In this document: one piece after another, positions 8,807 to 16,938 of the stretch
Position numbering within the stretch: the first letter of the stretch is position 1
Layout of the letters: each line of letters opens with the position of its first letter
NCBI GenBank assembly: GCA_029003555.1
Contig: JAQYCE010000023.1
Coordinates: forward strand, 1 to 34,617
DNA length: 34,617 nucleotides
From: Bacillota bacterium
Lineage (GTDB): Bacteria; Bacillota; Clostridia; Tissierellales; Peptoniphilaceae
Reading direction: 5' to 3'
The notes under the pieces: generated by a model
What the model was told of the DNA's origin: nothing
Seen by the model: the letters and a program-made list of their open reading frames with translations, nothing else
The model's database searches: none
Position numbers and translations under genes: made by a program

Positions 8807-9307
8807 ATGAATAACATCCAACGAAAATCCGAAACCAGAAAAGTGATTATTCAGCTCCTCCGTCGACACCAGTCCAATGTGGACAAGTACAGCCGGATCA
8901 AGTCAGACCCCACCATCAGGGAGTGGAAGGCCGACTACATGATGAGAAAGGCGACAGGTGGGATTGTTGCCGAAAACTATGAAAGAAAACCGGGAAAGCG
9001 CAACGCCCACGCTTCTATTGAGGAGACCCTCCTTGTGGAAAAATCCAATGTATTTGACCAGATCCATAGGATTGAACTCCAGATCCAGGTGGTCCGGATC
9101 CTACTCCTTTCCCTCCAGGAGGAAAATGTCCGCTTGGTTGAACTCCGGTATTTCTGCCACCTGCCGGTGGAAAAGGTCTGTGAGGCCCTCTATTGCTCCC
9201 GGTCCACCTTCTATCGCCGCCATGACCTGGTTCTGGATGAACTGACTGACGAATTTGACCGCCTCTTTACGGAGGAAGACCGGGAGATCCTGATCGGGAA
9301 AAACTAA
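8807..9307 (+). CDS. Sigma-70 region 4 / ArpU-like helix-turn-helix protein
   Basis: The 166-residue protein has a basic N-terminal half (residues 1-70, rich in Arg and Lys), a helical middle and a helix-turn-helix at about 118-140 (LPVEKVCEALYCSRSTFYRRHDLVLDEL). This HTH resembles region 4 of sigma factors and phage late-gene regulators of the ArpU type. There is no region 2, so it is not a complete sigma factor. The ATG has AAGGAAG about 6 nt upstream. The 290-bp leader holds three kinds of short repeat that may be its binding sites or those of another regulator. No other phage gene is nearby, so it may be a domesticated phage regulator; this is inference. The exact family is uncertain. Confidence 0.7.
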   Translation: MNNIQRKSETRKVIIQLLRRHQSNVDKYSRIKSDPTIREWKADYMMRKATGGIVAENYERKPGKRNAHASIEETLLVEKSNVFDQIHRIELQIQVVRILLLSLQEENVRLVELRYFCHLPVEKVCEALYCSRSTFYRRHDLVLDELTDEFDRLFTEEDREILIGKN

Positions 9308-9351
9308 TATGGTAAGATAGGTTTATTACAGGAAAGAAAGGAGGCCCCGCC

Positions 9352-10050
9352 ATGAAGATACTCTTGGTCAATTTGGATAAGGGGCTGACGAGCGACTTAA
9401 CCTATAGTTTTGAAAAAGATGGTTCTAAGACTTATATGGTTGAGGACATGGATCAGGCCAAGGCTCTGGCAGACCGGGAGGGGGTGGACTTAGTCCTTCT
9501 GGCGGGAAGGCAAAATGATGGCGACTTCCTCCACACCATTGAACGCTTTAAGGAGGGCCATGGGCCCCTGGTCATCGTCTTATCCCAATTAGGGGATCCC
9601 AAGGATGCCGTCCTGGCTTTGGAATATGGGGCGGATGACTATATGAAGGCCCCCATCCACATCCTGGAACTCAAAGCCAGGATCCGTGCCCTTCAAAGAA
9701 ATCGTGGGGAGAAGGGGGACCAGAAACCCCTGACAGTAGACATTCCCCCTCTTCGCTTTCAATTGGTCGACCATGAGATTTCTTCCGGCGACCTTACAGT
9801 TTCCCTCTCTGAGATGGATTTTCGCCTTCTCTACACCTTGGCCGACCAGGCGGGACTGACCCTGTCTCGAGAGGACCTGGCCTCCAAGCTTTGGTCAGAC
9901 GAGTCCTCCAGCCGTCTCCGGACGGTGGATGTCTATATCCAGCGGCTGAGAAAAAAACTTTCTCGCTTGGGATTGGAGGATTTGGTGGAAACCCGGTGGA
10001 AAGAAGGCTATGTCTATAACAATGCGGATTGGACCAGGCCGGGTCAGTAA
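9352..10050 (+). CDS. Atypical OmpR/PhoB-type response regulator lacking the phosphoacceptor Asp
   Basis: The 232-residue protein has a receiver-like domain (about 1-115) and an OmpR-type winged-helix DNA-binding domain (about 130-225), with the recognition segment RTVDVYIQRLRKKL and a C-terminal GYVY hairpin. In the receiver, the position after DLVLL, where the phosphorylated Asp belongs, is Ala51, and the usual acidic pair near the start is reduced to VNLD (only Asp9). The conserved Lys99 in DDYMKAP remains. The protein is therefore unlikely to be controlled by ordinary phosphorylation. No histidine kinase gene is adjacent; the neighbours are the HTH gene at 8807 and a pseudouridine synthase. 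AAGGAGG precedes the ATG. The DNA-binding call is firm, the target unknown. Confidence 0.88.
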   Translation: MKILLVNLDKGLTSDLTYSFEKDGSKTYMVEDMDQAKALADREGVDLVLLAGRQNDGDFLHTIERFKEGHGPLVIVLSQLGDPKDAVLALEYGADDYMKAPIHILELKARIRALQRNRGEKGDQKPLTVDIPPLRFQLVDHEISSGDLTVSLSEMDFRLLYTLADQAGLTLSREDLASKLWSDESSSRLRTVDVYIQRLRKKLSRLGLEDLVETRWKEGYVYNNADWTRPGQ

Positions 10051-10112
10051 GGCAGAATAGGGCAGACGAAAATTGATGAGAAATTTTAATGTGGGAAGAA
10101 AAGGAGGCCCGG

Positions 10113-10814
10113 ATGTTCATGCGATTGGATAAATTATTAGCCAATGCCCAGGTAGGCTCTCGGAAGGAAGTCGGGATCCTCATCAAAGAGGGCCGGGTCA
10201 TGGTGGATGGGGAAGTGGTCAATAAGCCCGGGAAAAAGATAGAAGAAGGGGCCGACCTATTGGTGGATGGGAAGGCCTTGGAAGTCAAGCAACATGTTTA
10301 CTACCTCCTCCATAAGCCCCAAGGGGTGATTTCAGCCACCAAGGACCGGAATAAGACTGTCCTGGACCTCATCCGCCCGGCAGACCTCCGCAAAGGTCTC
10401 TTTCCTGTGGGAAGGCTCGATAAGGATACAACCGGCTTCCTCCTCTTGACCAACGATGGGGACCTGGCCCACCGCCTCCTCTCCCCGAAAAGGGGGATAG
10501 AGAAGACCTACCTGGCCCGCTTGGATGAGGATTTGGATGAAGGGGACGTCCGGGCCTTTCAAGAGGGCTTCCTCCTCCTTCCGGAGGGTATGGTTACCCG
10601 GCCGGCACGTTTGGAAATTTTGGAAAAGACCCTTGGCCGGGTGACCATTACCGAGGGAAAATACCACCAGGTCAAAAGAATGTTTGCCAAGCGGGGAAAA
10701 GAAGTCTTACAATTGAAGAGAATATCCATGGGCCCCTTAAAATTGGGGGGCTTGGAAGAGGGGGCCTACCGCCCCTTGAGTGATGAGGAAGTGGACCTTC
10801 TCAAAGCTCTTTGA
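10113..10814 (+). CDS. rsuA: 16S rRNA pseudouridine synthase (RsuA family)
   Basis: The start at 10113 has AAGGAGG at 10101-10107; an ATG at 10089 is in frame but lacks such a site. The product is 233 aa. Residues 1-60 form an S4 RNA-binding domain (RLDKLLANAQVGSRKEV). The catalytic domain has GRLDKDTTGFLLLTNDG, whose Asp is the nucleophile of RsuA/RluB/RluE enzymes, and GKYHQVKRMF, another conserved block. The length and the segment KTYLARLDEDL fit RsuA, which makes pseudouridine 516 in 16S rRNA; RluB or RluF types cannot be wholly excluded. It may be cotranscribed with the response regulator 62 bp upstream. Confidence 0.9.
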   Translation: MFMRLDKLLANAQVGSRKEVGILIKEGRVMVDGEVVNKPGKKIEEGADLLVDGKALEVKQHVYYLLHKPQGVISATKDRNKTVLDLIRPADLRKGLFPVGRLDKDTTGFLLLTNDGDLAHRLLSPKRGIEKTYLARLDEDLDEGDVRAFQEGFLLLPEGMVTRPARLEILEKTLGRVTITEGKYHQVKRMFAKRGKEVLQLKRISMGPLKLGGLEEGAYRPLSDEEVDLLKAL

Positions 10815-10870
10815 AGAATGTGGGTTTCAACCGGCTGATTGGCCGGGACAGAAATGAGAAGAGGACCTAA

Positions 10871-11428
10871 ATGAATTATTACATCGCCGATTGTCATTTC
10901 GGAGATGAGCAAGTCATTGCCTATAGTCGTCGGCCCTTCCACTCTCTGGATGAGATGGATGAGACCATGGTAAAGAATTGGAACAAGGTGGTCAGAGACT
11001 ATGACGATGTTTATATCATTGGCGACCTGGTCTCCCGGTCCCAGGACCCCCTTTCTTATCTGGAAAGACTCAAGGGGAGGCTCCACCTGGTTTGTGGGAA
11101 CCACGATGGCCCCATGCTGAAGGATCCGGCCTGCCGGGACCGCTTTGTCGAGGTCAGCGACTACCTGGTCGTGGAGGACCACAAACACCGCCTTGTCCTC
11201 TTCCACTACCCACTGTTGGAATGGGATGGTTATTATTATGGGACCTGGCACCTCTATGGCCACATCCATAACCACCTTTCGGACAACCAAGAGAGGGCCA
11301 AGTCTCTCTTTAAAGCCTTGAATTGCGGGGCCGACGTAGTCGGCTTCAAACCTCGAACCTTTGATGAATTGGTGGCTATCAATAAAAAGGATCGGGACAG
11401 GGAGAAGCGGCCGGAAGGTTCCGTCTAG
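10871..11428 (+). CDS. Metallophosphoesterase family protein
   Basis: The 185-residue protein has the calcineurin-like metal-binding set: Asp7 and His9 (ADCHFGD), Asp52 (IIGDLV), Asn77-His78-Asp79 (GNHD), His112 (LFHYP) and His131/His133 (YGHIHNH). Such small enzymes hydrolyse phosphomono- or diesters in the cytosol; the substrate cannot be told from the sequence. There is no signal peptide. The ribosome-binding site is weak (GAGGA about 6 nt upstream). Its stop codon overlaps, tail to tail, that of the helicase gene on the other strand by 4 bp. Confidence 0.88.
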   Translation: MNYYIADCHFGDEQVIAYSRRPFHSLDEMDETMVKNWNKVVRDYDDVYIIGDLVSRSQDPLSYLERLKGRLHLVCGNHDGPMLKDPACRDRFVEVSDYLVVEDHKHRLVLFHYPLLEWDGYYYGTWHLYGHIHNHLSDNQERAKSLFKALNCGADVVGFKPRTFDELVAINKKDRDREKRPEGSV

Positions 11429-11438
11429 GGGGACCTTC
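11414..11438. other. Hairpin at the shared stop codons of two convergent genes
   Basis: GAAGGTTCC (11414-11422) pairs with GGGACCTTC (11430-11438), with one T-G wobble, around a 7-nt loop that contains the overlapping stops (CTAG, 11425-11428). No proper T-run follows on either strand. It may slow or stop transcription from both sides, but this is uncertain. Confidence 0.4.
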
Positions 11439-13287
11439 TTCCCCGGACTTCCTCAATAAACTGGGAGACCTCCACATTCCTCCCGTTGACCTCCCGCCTG
11501 GCGACCAGGCGGAGCCGATGACGGGCTCGGGTCATGCCCACATAAAAGAGCCGACGCTCTTCTTCCATCAGGCCTGACCCGACCCGGCCCCTCAAGGCCA
11601 GGGCGGTTATGGAGGGAAATTCGTTTTGCATGAGGTCAATCAACCAAACACTATCGTATTCGAGACCCTTTGCACCGTGGATGGTGGAAAGGGTTAGTTT
11701 TTCTTGCTTCCGGTCCGCCTCCAGGAGGAGGGTCCGGAGCTGAGAGAGCCTTTTTTCCAGGTCGGGAAGAGAGGGGATGGGCCCGGCAATAGAGATCAGG
11801 ATCTCCATAACCCGGTCTCCCGTATTCAGGGTCCGCATCCTCATCCGGTTACTATCCTTCATGTAGTCGCCATAGCCCAAGTGGTCCCGGATCTCTTCTA
11901 GGGCTTCTTTGGGTCGGGACTGGCGGATCCGGCGGAAGCCGACCCGGAGTCGGTCCAGCTTGTCCCGGTAAAAGGGGTTTTGGGTCCCATCCAAAGCATC
12001 CAAGCGGTCCAAAACGGGAGTCATAGGGTCCATGGACCGAACCTGGAGAAGGAAGTCCTTTTTTAGATAGGCATTGAGTTTGAAGTAGATTCGTTGGAAG
12101 CTGTCCAAGTCCGTGGGGTCCATGGCGAAGTGGAGGATATCCAGGACATCTCGAAGGACGGGGTGGGTGAAAAACCTTCCGTCATTTCCCTTGGCTCGGA
12201 AGCCAATCCCCATCCGGTCCAGGCGGTCGGCCAGGGCGACCATGGAGATGTTATTTCGGAAGAGGATGGCCCCGTCGCCCAGGGCCAGGTCCTCTTTAAT
12301 TTTGTCACCAACCAGGTCCAGTTCCTTTTCCAGGTTGCTTTTAATGTAGACCCGAATTTTTTCCTCTCCCTCCCGGGTGGCCTGGGCTTCCTTGACATAC
12401 CGGTTCTTATTTCCCTGGATAAGCCGGCTGGAAACGGCAACAATATTGGGGGTGGACCGGTAGTTGTCCTCCATCTTGATGATCTTGGCCTGGGAGTAGG
12501 TCTCCTTGAAATGAAGGAGGTAGAGAGGTGAAGCCCCACGGAAGCCATAGATGGACTGGTCATCGTCCGCTACCATGAGGAGGTTGTTCCGGGGCAGGCA
12601 GATTCTTTGGATGATTTCCAGTTGGACTCGGGAAGTGTCCTGGGCCTCATCGACCTGGAGGTAGGTGAAACGGTCCTGGAGAGCCTTGAGGATCTCCGGC
12701 TCCCTTTCCAGAATTTCCAGGGTCCGGACCAGCATATCATCGAAATCGATCAGGTTTCTTTCCCGCTTGAAGGCCTCATATTGGGCGGAAATCTTCAGAA
12801 AGTGGGGGAGGCTGTCACCGGTTTCCTTTTTAAAGGTAGAATAGGAAACCAGTGCGTTTTTCAGATAGCCGTCCACCCGGAAAAAATCATCCACCTCGCC
12901 TTCCCGGGGAGGCCGCCCCAAACAAGTCCAATAGATGGAGGAGAGGAGGTCATACTTGTTCCAATTTTTTGACCCCTCAATCAGGTCGATCCGGGCCCCC
13001 TTCATTTGGGCAAAGGCCTGGATGATCCGGTAGCAAAAGGCATGGATGGTGGAAAAGGTGGGGGTGGGCCTTTCCCCATAGAGCTTTTGAAAGCGCCTCT
13101 CCAGGTCCATGGCCTGGAGGCGTGAAAAAGTAATGGTGGCAATCTCCCGGGCCTGGATTCCGGAAGCCAATAGCCGGTCGACCCGCTCCAGGAGCACGGT
13201 CGTTTTTCCGGCACCGGGAACGGCTAGGACCAGACAGGGTCCCTCTTTATGGGAGATAACCTCTTGTTGTGGTCGGGTGAATTCCAT
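11425..13287 (-). CDS. UvrD/PcrA-like ATP-dependent DNA helicase (superfamily 1)
   Basis: The 620-residue protein carries all SF1A motifs in order: Q-motif TRPQQEVI, Walker A AVPGAGKTT (Lys28), Ia TFSRLQA, Walker B VDEAQD, motif III ADDDQSIYGFRGA, motif IV NYRST, motif V STIHGAKGLEYDSVWLI and motif VI RRLFYVGMTRARHRL. It should unwind DNA 3' to 5' in repair or replication restart. It is about 100 residues shorter than PcrA/UvrD; the C-terminal region past motif VI is only about 35 residues, so the Tudor-like RNA-polymerase-binding tail of PcrA seems absent. The ATG has AGGAGG close upstream (13292-13297 on the + strand as CCTCCT). It is transcribed opposite to its neighbours. Confidence 0.93.
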   Translation of the reverse strand: MEFTRPQQEVISHKEGPCLVLAVPGAGKTTVLLERVDRLLASGIQAREIATITFSRLQAMDLERRFQKLYGERPTPTFSTIHAFCYRIIQAFAQMKGARIDLIEGSKNWNKYDLLSSIYWTCLGRPPREGEVDDFFRVDGYLKNALVSYSTFKKETGDSLPHFLKISAQYEAFKRERNLIDFDDMLVRTLEILEREPEILKALQDRFTYLQVDEAQDTSRVQLEIIQRICLPRNNLLMVADDDQSIYGFRGASPLYLLHFKETYSQAKIIKMEDNYRSTPNIVAVSSRLIQGNKNRYVKEAQATREGEEKIRVYIKSNLEKELDLVGDKIKEDLALGDGAILFRNNISMVALADRLDRMGIGFRAKGNDGRFFTHPVLRDVLDILHFAMDPTDLDSFQRIYFKLNAYLKKDFLLQVRSMDPMTPVLDRLDALDGTQNPFYRDKLDRLRVGFRRIRQSRPKEALEEIRDHLGYGDYMKDSNRMRMRTLNTGDRVMEILISIAGPIPSLPDLEKRLSQLRTLLLEADRKQEKLTLSTIHGAKGLEYDSVWLIDLMQNEFPSITALALRGRVGSGLMEEERRLFYVGMTRARHRLRLVARREVNGRNVEVSQFIEEVRGRRSP

Positions 13288-13356
13288 ACATCCTCCTCTT
13301 GGTATCCGGGAAGTCAGGCCCTATCCGTGTAGGGGGCCGGGACTTCGGGTAGGTAT

Positions 13357-13386
13357 ATCTTACTCAAGATGGCAGGGGCCTGACAA
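13357..13386 (-). promoter_or_regulatory. Promoter candidate for the helicase gene
   Basis: On the minus strand TTGTCA (13386-13381), an 18-nt spacer and TAAGAT (13362-13357) resemble a housekeeping promoter. The start point would be near 13350, leaving about 60 nt of leader, in which GGCCC and TAGGG stretches at 13317-13338 could form an imperfect hairpin. I see nothing else in 13288-13487. Confidence 0.5.
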
Positions 13387-13487
13387 GGGCGGGCGGATGA
13401 ATGGGGGAAAGTGGGATGGCTTCCATCCACCCTGGTCCCTTGCTGAAAAGCTGTGGGACGCCCGGAAATTCAATTTTCCAAAAAGGA

Positions 13488-13516
13488 TTGCATTCAATCT
13501 TCAACTTTGTTACACT
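13488..13516 (+). promoter_or_regulatory. Promoter of tRNA-Leu(CAA)
   Basis: TTGCAT at 13488-13493, a 17-nt spacer and TACACT at 13511-13516. The start point would lie a few bases before the mature tRNA (13527). Confidence 0.75.
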
Positions 13517-13526
13517 GATTCGGTAA

Positions 13527-13611
13527 GCTGGTGTGTCGGAATTGGCAGACGAGACAGACTCAAAATCTGTTGCTGTTATGCAGCGTGTGGGTTCAAGTCC
13601 CACCACCAGCA
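13527..13611 (+). tRNA. tRNA-Leu (anticodon CAA)
   Basis: The 85-nt sequence folds fully: acceptor arms GCTGGTG and CACCAGC, D arm with TTGGCAGA, anticodon stem ACAGA/TCTGT with loop CTCAAAA (anticodon CAA, reading UUG), a long variable arm with GCTG/CAGC as expected of class II tRNA, and T arm GTGGG-TTCAAGT-CCCAC. The discriminator base is A at 13611. The CCA end is not encoded. A terminator begins 5 nt later. Confidence 0.97.
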
Positions 13612-13615
13612 TGAA

Positions 13616-13644
13616 ACCACGTCAGTTGACGTGGTATTTTTTTT
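13616..13644 (+). terminator. Intrinsic terminator between tRNA-Leu and polA
   Basis: ACCACGTCA (13616-13624) pairs with TGACGTGGT (13627-13635), followed by A and eight T bases (13637-13644). The polA Shine-Dalgarno sequence starts at 13645, directly after the T-run, so there is no room for a separate polA promoter between them. Confidence 0.93.
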
Positions 13645-13655
13645 AAGGAGGAAGT

Positions 13656-16313
13656 ATGGCCAGGAACAAACGCTTCTTAATGATTGACGGATCATCTCTG
13701 CTTTTCCGTGCCTTTTATGCCATCCGGGACTTGCGGACCCAGGACGGGGTCTATACCAACGGGGTCTACGGCTTTATGACCATGTTCTGGAAGGCCATGG
13801 AAGAGATTCAGCCGGACTACGTCCTCGTGGCCTTTGACCGTTCCGAGCCCACCTTCCGCAGCGATATCTATGCGGATTATAAGGGAACCCGACAGGCCAT
13901 GCCGCCTGAACTGGGCCCCCAATTCGGCATGGTCAAGGATATCCTCCGGTCTCTTTCCATCAAGACCATCGACAAAGAAGGCTACGAAGCCGATGACATC
14001 ATCGGGACCATGTCCAAGCGGGCCGAGAAAGAGGGAGTGGAGTCCATTCTCCTCACCGGGGACCGGGACTACTTTCAGTTGGTTTCAGACTTGACCACTG
14101 TCCGTTACACGAAAAGGGGAATCAGCCAGGTGGAAGAGGTGGACCCCCAATACATCATGGAAAAATACCAGGTCAGCCCTCCTGCCCTGATCGAGATCAA
14201 GGGGCTTCAGGGGGACTCCTCCGACAACATCCCCGGGGTTCCCGGCGTAGGAGAAAAAACGGCCATCAAGCTGATTAAGGAATTTTCCACCATCGAGAAT
14301 ATTTATGAAAATATTGACCAGGTATCGGGGAAGAAACTCCGGGAGAATCTGATAGAGAACAAGGACCAGGCCTTCCTCTCCCGGCAACTGGGGGAGATCT
14401 TCCGGGATATGCCTTTGGAAGAAAACCGGGAAGACTTCCGACCCGGCGATCCCGACCGGGAGGAGCTGGTGGAGATCTTTACTCGCCTGGAATTTCGAAC
14501 CTTTGCCGACCGCTATTCCCTGGAAGATGGAAAAAGAGAAATCCTGAGCTTTTCCACCAAGGAGATTGCCCCCCCGGCTTGGCCCGGCCTGGCTAAAAAG
14601 CTGGCCAAGCTGGAGAAGACCTCCTTTGCCATCCTGGGGGATGGAGAAAACTATATCCATGCCAAACCGGTCTATGTCTGCTTCCAATGTGGGCAGGAAG
14701 CCCTCCTCCTGGACTTGGAAGGCCGGGAGGAAGCCTTCAGGGAAGCTTTCGGTTCCCTCTTTTCGGGGGAGGGCCCCCTCCTTCTTGCCTATGATATTAA
14801 AGAGTCCATGGTCCTTCTAAAAAAATTGGGCCTGGACTTCACCGGGGATTACCGGGACATCATGCTCATGGAATACCTTTTGGACCCCACCCGGTCTTCC
14901 TATGAGATCGACAACCTGGCCCAGCGGGTCTCGGGGATTTCTATTCTCTCCCGCCGGGACCTCTTGGGAAAGGGGGCCAAGCGCAAGGAGTTCAACCAGA
15001 TCCCCCGCCAGGACCTGATGGATTATGTGGGGGGCCTCCTCCGGGTGGTGATGGAAGGGGAGGATCAGCTCTGGGCAGAGATCAAAGAGATGAAGATGGA
15101 CCGGCTCTATTTGGAGATCGAGAATCCTCTGGCCCTGGTCCTAGCCCATATGGAAATTGCAGGGGTGGCCGTGGATGAGGCCAAGCTGGATGCCTTGGAT
15201 AAGGAATATTCCCATCGGCTCAAGGAGATGGAAGAGGAAATCTACGATTATGCCGGGAGGACCTTCAACATCAATTCTTCCCAGCAGCTCTCCGACCTCC
15301 TCTTTGTGGACCTAGGTCTTCCTCCAGGAAAGAAAACCAAGACCGGCTATTCCACGGCTAAGGATGTTTTGGAAGGCTTGGTGGATGCTCACCCCATTAT
15401 TCCCGCTATTCTGGAATACCGGATGCTGTCCAAGCTCATGTCCACCTATGTCGACGGCTTCCGCCCCTATATCGATCCGGACGGCCGGGTCCGGTCCCAA
15501 TTCAAGCAAAATGTGGCAGCCACAGGCCGCTTATCCTCTACTGAACCCAACCTTCAAAACATCCCTATCCGGACGGAAGAGGGGCGGAAGCTCCGGGCTG
15601 TCTTTGTGGCCGGGGAAGGAGAAGTGTTGGTGGATGCGGACTATTCCCAGATTGAGCTCAGGGTCCTGGCCTCCCTTTCCGGAGACCCCACCATGATCCG
15701 CTCCTTCAAGGAAGGTCACGACATTCATACCAAGACGGCCTCGGAAATCCTGGGCAAGGATCCGGACCAGGTTACAGCGAACGAACGCTCATCCGCCAAG
15801 GCGGTCAATTTCGGCATTATCTATGGAATCTCCGACTACGGCCTTTCACAGAACCTGGGGATCAGCCGCCAGGCGGCCAAGGAATACATTGATGGTTATA
15901 AAGCCACCTATCCGGAGATCCAAAACTATATGACTAACATCGTGGAGGAAGCCAAGGAAAAGGGCTATGTGGAGACCCACTACGGTCGTCGGCGGATAGT
16001 CCCTGAATTGGCCTCATCCAACTTCAACGTCCGATCCTTTGGGGAGCGAATTGCCCTAAATACCCCCATCCAAGGGACAGCAGCGGACATTATCAAGCTG
16101 GCTATGATCAAGGTGGACCGGGCCCTCCGGGACGATGGGGGAAAGGCCCGTCTGGTCCTCCAAATCCACGATGAGCTGATTGTGGAAGTGGAAGAAAACC
16201 AGGCTGAGACCATGGCGAAAAAGATCAAAAAGATTATGGAAGAAGTCTCCGACCTGGCAGTTGACCTCCTGGCAGATACCAATATAGGGAAGTCCTGGTA
16301 TGAAGCTAAATAG
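13656..16313 (+). CDS. polA: DNA polymerase I
   Basis: The 885-residue enzyme fills gaps and removes RNA primers during replication and repair. Residues 1-290 are the 5'-3' exonuclease (GDRDYFQLV, the helix-hairpin-helix GVPGVGEKTA). Residues about 310-490 correspond to the proofreading domain but lack the acidic DxE and the later Asp residues, so proofreading is probably absent, as in B. subtilis PolA. The polymerase domain is complete: motif A DADYSQIELRV (catalytic Asp662), motif B RSSAKAVNFGIIYG and motif C QIHDELIVEV (Asp839). AAGGAGG lies 5 nt before the ATG. The upstream T-run belongs to the tRNA terminator. coaE overlaps its end by 14 bp. Confidence 0.98.
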   Translation: MARNKRFLMIDGSSLLFRAFYAIRDLRTQDGVYTNGVYGFMTMFWKAMEEIQPDYVLVAFDRSEPTFRSDIYADYKGTRQAMPPELGPQFGMVKDILRSLSIKTIDKEGYEADDIIGTMSKRAEKEGVESILLTGDRDYFQLVSDLTTVRYTKRGISQVEEVDPQYIMEKYQVSPPALIEIKGLQGDSSDNIPGVPGVGEKTAIKLIKEFSTIENIYENIDQVSGKKLRENLIENKDQAFLSRQLGEIFRDMPLEENREDFRPGDPDREELVEIFTRLEFRTFADRYSLEDGKREILSFSTKEIAPPAWPGLAKKLAKLEKTSFAILGDGENYIHAKPVYVCFQCGQEALLLDLEGREEAFREAFGSLFSGEGPLLLAYDIKESMVLLKKLGLDFTGDYRDIMLMEYLLDPTRSSYEIDNLAQRVSGISILSRRDLLGKGAKRKEFNQIPRQDLMDYVGGLLRVVMEGEDQLWAEIKEMKMDRLYLEIENPLALVLAHMEIAGVAVDEAKLDALDKEYSHRLKEMEEEIYDYAGRTFNINSSQQLSDLLFVDLGLPPGKKTKTGYSTAKDVLEGLVDAHPIIPAILEYRMLSKLMSTYVDGFRPYIDPDGRVRSQFKQNVAATGRLSSTEPNLQNIPIRTEEGRKLRAVFVAGEGEVLVDADYSQIELRVLASLSGDPTMIRSFKEGHDIHTKTASEILGKDPDQVTANERSSAKAVNFGIIYGISDYGLSQNLGISRQAAKEYIDGYKATYPEIQNYMTNIVEEAKEKGYVETHYGRRRIVPELASSNFNVRSFGERIALNTPIQGTAADIIKLAMIKVDRALRDDGGKARLVLQIHDELIVEVEENQAETMAKKIKKIMEEVSDLAVDLLADTNIGKSWYEAK

Positions 16314-16938
16314 GGCCAGGCGGATCGGCCTGACCGGGGGCATCGCTTCGGGCAAGTCCTCCTGTACGGCCTATTTGATCCGGGAGGGCTACAGGGTTTT
16401 GGATGGCGACAAGCTTGCCCACCGGCTCATGGCTCCCGGACAGGAGGCTTTTCAGGCTTTGGTGGAGGCCTTTGGACCCGGCATTTTGGATGATGGCGGG
16501 CTTCTAGACCGGGGGAAATTGGGGGACCTGGTCTTCCAAAATCCACATGCTCTGGCCAAACTTAATGCCCTGACCCACCCCCTGATTTACCGGGAGCTGG
16601 AAAGGGAGGCGGTCTTGGCTGAAGAAGAGGGAGTTAAAGACGGCCTCCTCTTCTTCGACCTCCCCCTCCTTTTTGAGACCTGGGACCGGGCCAAGGCCTT
16701 GGCCTTCGATTCCATTTGGCTCGTTCTTGCCCCGGAGGACGTTCGGGTTCAACGGATGGGGAAAAGAGATGGCCTGACCCCAGAGGAAGCCAGGGCCAGA
16801 ATCCGGGCCCAGATGGGGGACGATCAAAAAATTCCGAGGTCGGACCAAATCATATATAATGAAGGAGGGCTTAAAGTCCTTTATGATAATATCCAACAAG
16901 CCCTTGTTTTGGAGAGAGACCACCATGAAATTTCTTAG
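16300..16938 (+). CDS. coaE: Dephospho-CoA kinase
   Basis: The 212-residue protein phosphorylates the 3'-hydroxyl of dephospho-CoA, the last step of coenzyme A synthesis, in the cytosol. The P-loop is GLTGGIASGKSS (Lys19), followed by the substrate-binding DGDKLAHRLM region and the lid helix with RVQRMGKRDGLTPEEARARI. The ATG lies inside the end of polA (14-bp overlap), so translation is probably coupled. The polA-coaE order is common in Firmicutes. The next gene overlaps its end by 14 bp in turn. Confidence 0.96.
   Translation: MKLNRARRIGLTGGIASGKSSCTAYLIREGYRVLDGDKLAHRLMAPGQEAFQALVEAFGPGILDDGGLLDRGKLGDLVFQNPHALAKLNALTHPLIYRELEREAVLAEEEGVKDGLLFFDLPLLFETWDRAKALAFDSIWLVLAPEDVRVQRMGKRDGLTPEEARARIRAQMGDDQKIPRSDQIIYNEGGLKVLYDNIQQALVLERDHHEIS

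Noticed and set aside
8807-9307. Complete sigma factor or start of a prophage
   Set aside because: Only a region 4-like HTH is seen, without region 2, and no phage genes, integrase or attachment repeats are near.
10831-10846. CCGGC/GCCGG hairpin between rsuA and the metallophosphoesterase gene as a terminator
   Set aside because: Only 5 bp with no T-run; too weak to call.
14560-15060. Degenerate proofreading domain of PolA as a sign of a damaged gene
   Set aside because: Loss of the exonuclease acidic residues is common in Firmicute PolA and the frame is intact.
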